Shown here: positions 1 to 5,425 of the stretch, piece by piece | Numbering within the stretch: position 1 is the first letter of the stretch | Layout: the number at the start of each line of letters is the position of its first letter | Source of the DNA: an uncultured Lachnospiraceae bacterium | GTDB lineage: Bacteria; Bacillota_A; Clostridia; Lachnospirales; Lachnospiraceae | Length of the DNA stretch: 5,585 nucleotides | Direction of reading: 5' to 3' | Assembly (NCBI GenBank): GCA_910588595.1 | Contig: CAJUQU010000272.1 | Span: 1-5,585, forward strand | Translations under genes and position numbers: made by a program | The notes under the pieces: model-generated | What the model was told of the DNA's origin: nothing | The model's input: the letters and a program-made list of their open reading frames with translations, nothing else | Databases searched by the model: none

Positions 1-33
1 CAGACATTATACCCGCCCGAATGGGCATGTTCT

Positions 34-60
34 TACCGTAATTGCGTAGCAATTACGGTA
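34..60. repeat. Perfect 12-bp inverted repeat ahead of the LacI/GGDEF gene
   Basis: Arms TACCGTAATTGC (34-45) and GCAATTACGGTA (49-60) are exact reverse complements around a 3-base loop, GTA. The right arm runs into TATAAT at 59-64, which would place a transcription start near base 71, just ahead of the ribosome binding site at 75-79. No good -35 box lies 16-18 bases upstream of TATAAT; the nearest candidate, TTACCG at 33-38, is 20 bases away. The repeat could be an operator for a dimeric regulator, an RNA hairpin, or a copy of a dispersed palindromic repeat. No strong T-run follows it on either strand, so a terminator is unlikely. Confidence 0.75.
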
Positions 61-64
61 TAAT
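59..64 (+). promoter_or_regulatory. Possible -10 box (TATAAT) of the LacI/GGDEF gene
   Basis: This is an exact match to the vegetative -10 consensus, 20 bases before the chosen start codon, and it overlaps the end of the inverted repeat at 34-60. No TG precedes it as in an extended -10, and the -35 region is poor. If it is real, the promoter probably needs an activator, or is blocked by a protein bound to the palindrome. It could also be a chance hexamer in AT-rich sequence. Confidence 0.4.
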
Positions 65-74
65 ATTTGCATCC

Positions 75-79
75 GGAGG
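75..79 (+). promoter_or_regulatory. Ribosome binding site that fixes the ATG start at 85
   Basis: GGAGG lies five bases upstream of the ATG at 85. The frame is also open from a TTG at 67, but that codon comes before this site and has no binding site of its own. The ATG is therefore the start. Confidence 0.85.
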
Positions 80-84
80 TTGTT

Positions 85-1098
85 ATGAAAAAAATTGCCT
101 TGATCATGGACGGCTGGAAGCGTTTCTTTACTTACGCATGGCCAGCCGGAATCCTGCAGAAAATACACGAAGCCAACGAGGATATAAACCTTTACATTTT
201 CAACAGCTCCGGCGACTGGAGCTGGGACGCCAATTACAACGCAGGTGAATACAATATCTACAATCTCCCCGACTTCAATGATTTCGACGGTATCATTATT
301 GACCCGAACAATATCCGTTATCCTGAGATCGTCAGAACTACCAAAAAGCCTGCCATTTCTATATCAAACAAGCTTCTGGGATTCTACTATGTAGGGATTG
401 ATAACCGCAAGTCAATGATCACTATTATGGAACACCTGTATTCCACACACGGCTGCAGGCGTTTCTGGTTCATTATGGGGCCAAAGAGCAACTACGAGAA
501 CAATATCCGCACTGATGCTTTGAAGGAATTTATGCAGAGCCATCAGCTCGTGTACAAAGAGAGTGATTTCTACTTCGAATCCTATGAGTATACTTGTGGA
601 TATAGGGGCTTTACTTACTTGGTGAGCAGACTTGGCGAAGGCGAAAAACTACCAGATGCGATCGTGTGTGCCAGCGACAATATAGCTGTCGGTGTTATGG
701 AAGCTGCCGGAAAAATGGGGTACAGGATTCCCGAAGCTTTTTGCGTGACAGGATTTGACAATTTTGGACACGACCACGGCGATAACGCCATACGGATCAT
801 CGCGGCGACAATTTTGCAATACTGTGGAAAAAATGACATTCCTGTCAGAAACGGCGGCGACGAATTTATCATCGTCCGCGAGAATATGACCTCCGCTTCC
901 TACGAGGAAATGATCCGGAATATGCGGAATACTGTTGCCAAAAAATCCAGACAGCTCCAGCTCCCATTTGACCTGACCTTCAGTGTCGGATCGGTGTGCA
1001 CAGACATGACTTCTGACATGACTCTAGATGATTACATCCGCATTGCCGACGAGACGATGTACGAAGAAAAAACACGCAAAAAAGCTAACAGAGTGTAA
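85..1098 (+). CDS. LacI-type sugar-binding domain fused to a partial GGDEF domain
   Basis: This encodes 337 residues, probably cytoplasmic, with no signal peptide or membrane segment. Residues 1 to about 227 resemble a LacI-family periplasmic-binding-type sensor without a DNA-binding helix-turn-helix. The start MKKIALIMDGWKRFF is the first beta strand, and DAIVCASDNIAVGVMEAA followed by MGYRIPEAFCVTGFDNF is the typical second-lobe core. From residue 228 the sequence is GGDEF-like: GHDHGDNAI, GGDEF at 257-261, then SVGS and the closing ADETMYEEK helix. The rest of the sensor and the first half of the GGDEF fold, with its metal-binding Asp and the FK..N nucleotide-binding segment, are absent. 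The inhibitory-site Arg is also replaced (GKND where RxxD is expected). The family makes cyclic di-GMP, but this protein probably cannot. It looks like an in-frame internal deletion of a longer sensor-cyclase, kept open. The gene is monocistronic and converges on prfB. Confidence 0.85.
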   Translation: MKKIALIMDGWKRFFTYAWPAGILQKIHEANEDINLYIFNSSGDWSWDANYNAGEYNIYNLPDFNDFDGIIIDPNNIRYPEIVRTTKKPAISISNKLLGFYYVGIDNRKSMITIMEHLYSTHGCRRFWFIMGPKSNYENNIRTDALKEFMQSHQLVYKESDFYFESYEYTCGYRGFTYLVSRLGEGEKLPDAIVCASDNIAVGVMEAAGKMGYRIPEAFCVTGFDNFGHDHGDNAIRIIAATILQYCGKNDIPVRNGGDEFIIVRENMTSASYEEMIRNMRNTVAKKSRQLQLPFDLTFSVGSVCTDMTSDMTLDDYIRIADETMYEEKTRKKANRV

Positions 1099-1116
1099 CG
1101 CCCTGTTAGCTTTTTT
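1078..1116. terminator. Bidirectional intrinsic terminator between the LacI/GGDEF gene and prfB
   Basis: The arms at 1078-1091 (AAAAAAGCTAACAG) and 1103-1116 (CTGTTAGCTTTTTT) pair perfectly over 14 bp around an 11-base loop. The G+C-containing core is followed by a run of six T on each strand, so it can end both the plus-strand gene and the prfB transcript, whose stop codon is about 20 bases away. The left arm lies inside the last codons of the plus-strand gene, and its stop codon (1096-1098) is in the loop. Confidence 0.92.
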
Positions 1117-1134
1117 GATCCTGCTCCTGTTATG

Positions 1135-2251
1135 CTATACTGTCATCCCATTATTCTTCCATTTCAGATACGCATTGATGAATCCGTCAAGCGCGCCGTC
1201 CATGACCGCGTCCGCATTGCCTGACTCAAAGTTCGTCCTGTGGTCCTTCACCATAGTATAAGGCTGCATGACATAGGACCGGATCTGGCTGCCCCAGCCG
1301 ATCTCCTTCACCTCGCCTCGTATGTCAGACAGTTTTTCGGCGTTCGCCTCCTGTTTTAGCATGAAAAGCTTTGCCTTGAGCATCTGCATCGCCTTATCTT
1401 TATTCTGAAACTGCGAGCGCTCATTCTGGCACTGTACGACCGTGCCTGTCGGAATGTGGGTGATGCGGATCGCAGAGGATGTCTTGTTGATATGCTGACC
1501 GCCCGCACCGCTGCTTCGGTAGGTGTCGATCCGCAGATCGTCCTCATTGATCTCCACATCCAGGTCTTCCTCGATCTCCGGCATTACGTCAAGAGATACA
1601 AATGATGTCTGACGCTTCCCCTGGGCGTTAAAAGGCGAGATGCGCACAAGTCTGTGCACGCCTTTCTCCGACTTGAGATACCCATAGGCGTTCTCACCGT
1701 TCACCTGAAAGGTGACGGACTTGATCCCTGCCTCGTCCCCGTCAAGATAGTCAAGCACCTCGATGGAAAAGCCTTTTCGCTCTGCCCATCTGGTGTACAT
1801 GCGGTAGAGCATTCCTGCCCAGTCACAGCTCTCCGTGCCGCCTGCCCCCGCATTTAACTTTAAGATCGCATTGCACTTGTCATACTCTTCCGACAAGAGC
1901 GTGCTGATGCGCAGTGCCTCGAACGTCTCGATAAAGCTGTCCAGCTCTCCGCGGATTTCCGGTATCATCTCCGCGTCCTGTGCCTCATATCCCATCTCGA
2001 TCAGCGTCTCGATGTCCTCGTACTGCGACTTAAGCCCGTTACACTGTTCGACTGTATCTTTGAGCTGCTTCAATTCCTTCATCTGTTTGTTGGAACGGTC
2101 TGGATCATCCCAAAATCCGGGTGCCTCCATCTCTCGCTCTAACTCTTCGATCCGCCTCTCCTTATTAGCGAGGTCAAAGTGAATCCCTCACTTCCGCTAA
2201 TGGACTTTCGTAGGTCTGTAACTCCTGTTTCATCTGGTCGAGTTCTACCAT
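1135..2251 (-). CDS. prfB: Peptide chain release factor 2, with programmed +1 frameshift
   Basis: RF2 recognises UGA and UAA in the ribosomal A site and triggers peptide release. Translation starts at the ATG at 2251 with MVELDQMKQEL, reaches an in-frame UGA after 25 codons (2176-2174), and continues in the +1 frame as DLANKERRIEELERE to the stop at 1135, giving 371 residues, the usual RF2 length. The helical N-terminal domain is followed by GAGGTESCDW, the stop-codon-reading tripeptide SPF at 205-207, and the catalytic GAGGQ loop with GGQ at 250-252. These are the same positions as in Escherichia coli RF2. Residue 246, before the GGQ loop, is Ser, whereas E. coli K-12 has Thr. A simple ORF search would start at the ATG at 2130 and lose 40 residues. 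The gene ends in TAG, which RF1 reads rather than RF2. It lies 62 bases downstream of secA, probably in the same transcript. Confidence 0.97.
2173..2191 (-). promoter_or_regulatory. prfB: Programmed +1 frameshift site of prfB
   Basis: Read on the minus strand, the site is GTG AGG GAT TCA CTT TGA C. The slippery CTT followed by TGA-C is the universal RF2 shift site. The upstream GAGGG resembles a Shine-Dalgarno sequence and sits at the same distance from CTT as the AGGGGG of the E. coli site. When RF2 is scarce, the ribosome pauses at UGA, slips from CUU to UUU and continues at GAC. When RF2 is plentiful, it stops after 25 codons. The frames on both sides encode RF2-like sequence, so this is a recoding signal and not a sequencing error. 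Confidence 0.95.
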
Positions 2252-2256
2252 AGCGT

Positions 2257-2265
2257 TCACCACCT
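2257..2265 (-). promoter_or_regulatory. prfB: Ribosome binding site of prfB
   Basis: AGGTGGTGA on the minus strand lies five bases upstream of the ATG at 2251. It is a near-complete complement of the 16S rRNA tail. It supports the upstream start of the short zero-frame segment rather than the internal ATG at 2130. Confidence 0.85.
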
Positions 2266-2313
2266 TTTTATTATATGATTCTTATGAAAGCTCCACACTG
2301 TCGCGACTTCGTT

Positions 2314-4881
2314 TTATGCTTTCCGTCCGCAGCACTGCTTATACTTCTTGCCGCTTCCGCACGGACATGGATCGTTCGGATATACCTTTGCCTCCACGCG
2401 CATCTTCGGTCCCTTCTGCAGCGTGTCATCCTTGTTTGTGCCTGTGACCTTCGCCACTTCCTCGCGCTCGATCTTCTGCTCCACCTTCACATGCAGGAGC
2501 ATACGCACGGTGTCCTGCTTGATGTTGGCCGTCATGTCATCGAACATCTCATAACCGTTCATTTTATATTCTACAAGCGGATCTCTCTGACCGTACGCCT
2601 GCAGACCTACACCCTGCCGCAGCTGATCCATGTCATCGATGTGATCCATCCACTTGCGGTCGATCACTTTCAGCAGAATGACACGCTCGATCTCACGAAT
2701 GTTCTCCGCCTCGGGGAACTCCGCCTCCTTGCTCTCATAGAGCCTGACTGCCTCCTCCTTCAGCTGATGCTTCAATCCGTTCTTCGTCTTCTTGGAAACA
2801 CGGTCGAGCACTACCGGGTGCAGCGGCACGATCGGGAGCAGCAGTGTGTTCAGCTCCTTCAGATCCCACTCTTCCGGCTCGAGATCGTCATTGATCGCCG
2901 TATCTACTGAACTCTCGACGATATCCGTTATCATCTTGTAGATCGTGTCCCGCATACTCTCACCGTCCAGAACACGGCGGCGCTCCTCATAGATGATCTC
3001 GCGCTGTTCATTCATGACCTGGTCGTACTCTAAGAGATTCTTTCTGATACCAAAGTTGTTGTTCTCAATCTTCTTCTGCGCATTCTCGATCGCACTTGTG
3101 AGCATCTTGTGCTCGATCTCCTGCCCCTCGGGAATACCCAGTGTATTGAACATATTGATCAGACGCTCAGAGCCGAACAGACGCATGAGGTCATCCTCCA
3201 GAGAGATATAAAACCGCGATATACCAGGATCTCCCTGACGTCCTGAACGCCCCCGCAGCTGATTGTCAATACGCCGAGACTCATGACGCTCTGTACCAAT
3301 GATCATGAGTCCCCCCGCTGCCCTCGCCTCCTCGTCAAGTTTGATATCCGTACCGCGCCCTGCCATGTTCGTCGCGATCGTGACTGCGCCGTGCTGGCCT
3401 GCATCTGCGACGATCTCCGCCTCGAGCTCGTGGAACTTTGCATTTAACACCTTGTGCTGGATGCCACGCCGCGTGAACATCTTGCTCAGCTCCTCGCTCG
3501 CCTCGATCGTGATCGTGCCGACAAGCACCGGCTGACCTGTGGCGTGCGCCTGCTCAACGGTGTCTACGATCGCCTTGAGCTTCTCTTTCCTGGTCTTATA
3601 TACGCAGTCCTGCTTATCCTCACGCACCACTGGACGGTTTGTAGGCACGACGACAACGTCCATGCCGTAGATATCGCGGAACTCCTTCTCCTCGGTGAGC
3701 GCCGTACCGGTCATACCGCACTTTTTGTCAAACTTGTTAAAGAAATTCTGGAATGTGATCGTGGCAAGTGTCTTGCTCTCACGCTTTACTTTGACATGTT
3801 CTTTCGCTTCGATCGCCTGGTGCAGACCATCGGAATAGCGGCGTCCCGGCATGATTCGTCCTGTAAATTCATCGACGATCAACACCTCATCGTCCTTCAC
3901 TACATAGTCCTGATCGCGGAACATCAGATTGTGCGCACGAAGTGCTAATATGATATTGTGCTGTATCTCAAGGTTTTCGGGATCAGCGAGGTTCTCGATC
4001 TGAAAGAACTTTTCCACACGCTCCACGCCCGCGGCGGTGAGGTTTACAACCTTGTCCTTCTCATTGACGATAAAATCCCCTGTCTCCTCCTGTTCCGTGC
4101 CCATGACATAGTCCATCTTGGTCATCTCCGGAACGTCCTCGCCTCGCTGCATCTGTCTTGCCAGGATATCGCAAACCTCATAGAGCTTTGTGGATTTGCT
4201 GCTCTGTCCTGATATGATCAGCGGCGTCCTCGCCTCGTCGATCAGAACGGAGTCCACCTCGTCAACGATGGCATAGTGCAGCTCCCGCAGGACAAGCTGT
4301 TCCTTGTAGAGCACCATGTTATCTCTCAGATAATCAAAACCAAGCTCATTGTTGGTCACATAGGTGATGTCACAGCTGTACGCCTCACGACGCTCGTCGG
4401 GCTTCATGTCATTGAGCACGACGCCCACTTTCAGTCCCAGAAACTCATGTACCTGTCCCATCCACTCGGCATCTCGCTTTGCCAGATAATCATTGACAGT
4501 GACGACATGTACGCCTTTTCCTTCCAGGGCATTCAGATATGCCGGGAGGAGCGCTGTCTGCGTCTTACCTTCACCGGTCCTCATCTCCGCGATGCGCCCT
4601 TGGTGCAGCACAATACCGCCGATCAGCTGTACCCTGTAATGTTCCTGGTTTAGTACACGCTTTGCGCCCTCTCGAACGACTGCATACGCCTCTGGCAGAA
4701 TGTCATCAAGGCTCGTGCCCTCCGCCACTCTCCGCTTGAACTCCGCAGTCTTGCCCCGAAGTTCCTCGTCAGTCAGCTTCCCCATCTCATCTCGATAGCT
4801 CTCGATCTTTTTTACGATGGGTTCGATCCTTCTCAGTTCGCGGTCGCTGTGTGTACCGAATACTTTTTCTATAATACTCAT
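2314..4881 (-). CDS. secA: Preprotein translocase ATPase SecA
   Basis: SecA is the motor that binds unfolded preproteins at the membrane and drives them through SecYEG by ATP hydrolysis. The 855-residue product has the full family layout. The N-terminus is MSIIEKVFGTHSDRELRRI, with a Walker A MRTGEGKT at about 100-107 and a Walker B DEVDS at about 207-211. The preprotein cross-linking domain starts near 225, and MTGTA lies near 390. The second nucleotide-binding fold has NMAGRGTD near 505-512 and QLRGRSGRQGD near 541-551. The scaffold and two-helix finger (VIDRKWMDHIDDMDQL) lie near 740-755. A C-terminal zinc-binding SEC-C motif, CPCGSGKKYKQCCG, uses Cys 839, 841, 850 and 851. The length is normal and nothing is missing. 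The ATG at 4881 is chosen because GGAG (4891-4888) is six bases upstream and the protein then begins as the family does; an in-frame TTG at 4893 is less likely. Confidence 0.98.
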   Translation of the reverse strand: MSIIEKVFGTHSDRELRRIEPIVKKIESYRDEMGKLTDEELRGKTAEFKRRVAEGTSLDDILPEAYAVVREGAKRVLNQEHYRVQLIGGIVLHQGRIAEMRTGEGKTQTALLPAYLNALEGKGVHVVTVNDYLAKRDAEWMGQVHEFLGLKVGVVLNDMKPDERREAYSCDITYVTNNELGFDYLRDNMVLYKEQLVLRELHYAIVDEVDSVLIDEARTPLIISGQSSKSTKLYEVCDILARQMQRGEDVPEMTKMDYVMGTEQEETGDFIVNEKDKVVNLTAAGVERVEKFFQIENLADPENLEIQHNIILALRAHNLMFRDQDYVVKDDEVLIVDEFTGRIMPGRRYSDGLHQAIEAKEHVKVKRESKTLATITFQNFFNKFDKKCGMTGTALTEEKEFRDIYGMDVVVVPTNRPVVREDKQDCVYKTRKEKLKAIVDTVEQAHATGQPVLVGTITIEASEELSKMFTRRGIQHKVLNAKFHELEAEIVADAGQHGAVTIATNMAGRGTDIKLDEEARAAGGLMIIGTERHESRRIDNQLRGRSGRQGDPGISRFYISLEDDLMRLFGSERLINMFNTLGIPEGQEIEHKMLTSAIENAQKKIENNNFGIRKNLLEYDQVMNEQREIIYEERRRVLDGESMRDTIYKMITDIVESSVDTAINDDLEPEEWDLKELNTLLLPIVPLHPVVLDRVSKKTKNGLKHQLKEEAVRLYESKEAEFPEAENIREIERVILLKVIDRKWMDHIDDMDQLRQGVGLQAYGQRDPLVEYKMNGYEMFDDMTANIKQDTVRMLLHVKVEQKIEREEVAKVTGTNKDDTLQKGPKMRVEAKVYPNDPCPCGSGKKYKQCCGRKA

Positions 4882-4931
4882 ATACGGCTCCAATCTCCAT
4901 AATCTTCACCTGACCAGACTGCCCTCCTCAT
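4878..4931 (-). CDS. Possible second leader ORF of secA (17 codons), overlapping the secA start
   Basis: The ATG at 4931 is followed by 17 codons (starting MRRAVWSGEDYG) and a TGA at 4880-4878 that overlaps the secA ATG as ATGA, the arrangement used for translational coupling. Codons 2 and 3 are AGG AGG, which are both rare Arg codons in many bacteria and an internal Shine-Dalgarno sequence that could slow ribosomes. It has no binding site of its own, and its start overlaps the stop of the preceding short ORF. No homology is recognised. An ORF of this size can arise by chance. Confidence 0.25.
   Translation of the reverse strand: MRRAVWSGEDYGDWSRI
4888..4891 (-). promoter_or_regulatory. secA: Ribosome binding site of secA
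   Basis: GGAG on the minus strand, six bases before the ATG at 4881, is only a modest site. A stronger AGGAGG occurs 41 bases further upstream (4928-4923) but has no usable secA start near it. This suggests that secA initiation may be weak by itself or helped by translation of the leader. Confidence 0.65.
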
Positions 4932-4999
4932 CGACCGCAGGAAAACGCATGGCAGGCATCGTTACAAATAACCTTTCCGCAGTGTTTATTGATTAACAT
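4928..4999 (-). CDS. Possible first leader ORF of secA (23 codons, four Cys)
   Basis: The ATG at 4999 lies about 20 bases after the predicted transcription start. The 23-residue product starts MLINKHCGKVIC and ends ACHAFSCGR, with Cys at 7, 12, 16 and 21. The TGA at 4930-4928 overlaps the ATG of the next short ORF as ATGA. The ribosome binding site is weak: only GTGG lies nearby. There is no hydrophobic stretch and no SecM-like arrest motif, so this is not a SecM relative. It may be a leader peptide affecting secA expression, or a chance frame. Confidence 0.25.
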   Translation of the reverse strand: MLINKHCGKVICNDACHAFSCGR

Positions 5000-5027
5000 A
5001 AAATTACCACTGCACAAACCAATGACT

Positions 5028-5056
5028 ATTGTAGCAGATAATATGCTATAATTCAA
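5028..5056 (-). promoter_or_regulatory. Probable sigma-A promoter of secA-prfB
   Basis: On the minus strand, TTGAAT (5056-5051) and TACAAT (5033-5028) are separated by exactly 17 bases, matching the vegetative consensus at four and five of six positions. The roughly 20 bases upstream are very AT-rich with an A-tract (around 5062-5078), which could act as an UP element. Transcription would start near 5021, leaving a leader of about 140 bases before secA. The promoter begins only about 20 bases after the stop of the GNAT remnant, so secA does not depend on read-through from it. Confidence 0.75.
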
Positions 5057-5076
5057 TGAATTTTAAATGAACTTTT

Positions 5077-5250
5077 TTACTTTCGTGCGAAAAGGACTGC
5101 TCTGCACATTCTGATCACCCGTCTGGTCATATATTCCCCACGCAGCAGTCGAAGCAATATCACATCATAATGCCTGGCATCACAAAAATATCCGAGCTCC
5201 TGGACTCCTTCCAGTTTGTAACCAGCCTTTTTGAGGAAATGCAACGCTCT
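5077..5250 (-). pseudogene. C-terminal remnant of a GNAT-family acetyltransferase
   Basis: Reading from 5250 down to the TAA at 5079-5077 gives 57 residues: RALHFLKKAGYKLEGV, then QELGYFCDARHYDVILLRLL and a basic tail. The A.hFLkkaGykleG segment followed by an aromatic, Asp-containing strand and LLRLLR is typical of the last strand-helix-strand section of GNAT acetyltransferases, which transfer acetyl from acetyl-CoA to amines. The acetyl-CoA-binding part is absent. The frame is closed by a stop about 25 bases further upstream, and no start codon or binding site is found. The break coincides with the palindrome CGCTCTAGAGCG (5245-5256). This suggests that a gene was cut by a rearrangement or insertion, leaving only its 3' end. 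Acetyltransferase assignment is by recognition alone, and the substrate is unknown. Confidence 0.7.
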
Positions 5251-5275
5251 AGAGCGTGTTTGAAAAATGCTCTAG
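5245..5275. repeat. Palindromic junction next to the GNAT remnant
   Basis: CGCTCTAGAGCG (5245-5256) is a perfect 12-base palindrome. CTAGAGC (5249-5255) also pairs with GCTCTAG (5269-5275) across 13 bases, GTGTTTGAAAAAT. GCTCTAG therefore occurs twice directly and once inverted within 31 bases. The layout resembles the short inverted end of an insertion sequence or its excision scar, but no transposase is visible in the window. Confidence 0.55.
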
Positions 5276-5278
5276 TAC
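5270..5278 (+). repeat. 9-base direct repeat CTCTAGTAC, left copy
   Basis: CTCTAGTAC here recurs exactly at 5367-5375. The two copies bracket 88 bases that contain the perfect hairpin at 5295-5332. This could be a target-site duplication around a small palindromic element, although the ends of the bracketed segment do not form clear terminal inverted repeats. Confidence 0.5.
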
Positions 5279-5294
5279 TCAATCCGGAGATAGA

Positions 5295-5332
5295 ACAGCT
5301 CGGAATACTTAACGACAAGTATTCCGAGCTGT
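5295..5332. repeat. Perfect 16-bp hairpin between the GNAT remnant and vapC
   Basis: ACAGCTCGGAATACTT (5295-5310) and AAGTATTCCGAGCTGT (5317-5332) are exact complements around AACGAC. Neither strand has a T-run after the stem, so a standard intrinsic terminator is not supported, although a hairpin this stable could still weaken vapC read-through. The stretch from 5251 to 5425 shows no gene. It holds this hairpin, the CTCTAG repeats and a weak 6-bp inverted repeat (ATCAGA 5343-5348 with TCTGAT 5358-5363). Confidence 0.8.
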
Positions 5333-5366
5333 CAATGAAATGATCAGAATGACTAACTCTGATTCT

Positions 5367-5375
5367 CTCTAGTAC
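5367..5375 (+). repeat. 9-base direct repeat CTCTAGTAC, right copy
   Basis: This is an exact second copy of the 5270-5278 sequence, 97 bases away, on the vapC side of the hairpin. Confidence 0.5.
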
Positions 5376-5425
5376 CAGCCATGATCACAACAACCTCGCA
5401 TATTTCAATGCCATGCTCAAACAGT

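Noticed and set aside
15..26. GCCC-GAAT-GGGC small inverted repeat at the left edge
   Set aside because: Only 4 bp of stem and no clean T-run. It is too weak to call as the terminator of an upstream gene.
853..867. GGDEF motif taken as proof of an active diguanylate cyclase
   Set aside because: The signature is intact, but the first half of the domain with the metal-binding Asp and nucleotide-contacting residues is absent.
1028..1261. Plus-strand ORF of 77 codons spanning the terminator
   Set aside because: It overlaps the GGDEF gene in another frame, crosses the hairpin and then runs antisense to prfB. There is no homology or start signal.
2174..2176. In-frame TGA in prfB as a gene-breaking mutation
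   Set aside because: It sits in the canonical RF2 frameshift context, and the sequence resumes in the +1 frame with perfect RF2 character.
2270..2275. TATAAT on the minus strand in the secA-prfB gap
   Set aside because: It matches a -10 box but has no acceptable -35 at 16-18 bases (TGTGGA at best). A separate prfB promoter is not supported.
2275..2910. Plus-strand ORF of 211 codons opposite the 3' end of secA
   Set aside because: It lies antisense to well-conserved SecA sequence, its product is low-complexity Leu/His-rich, and it has no convincing binding site. It is a shadow of secA codon use, as are the other plus-strand frames across 2348-4739 and 1654-2182.
4790..4900. 37-codon minus-strand frame starting at ATG 4900, with AGGTGA upstream
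   Set aside because: Its start signal is reasonable, but it overlaps the beginning of secA out of frame and the product (MEIGAVYEYYRKS...) matches nothing recognised. It is most likely chance.
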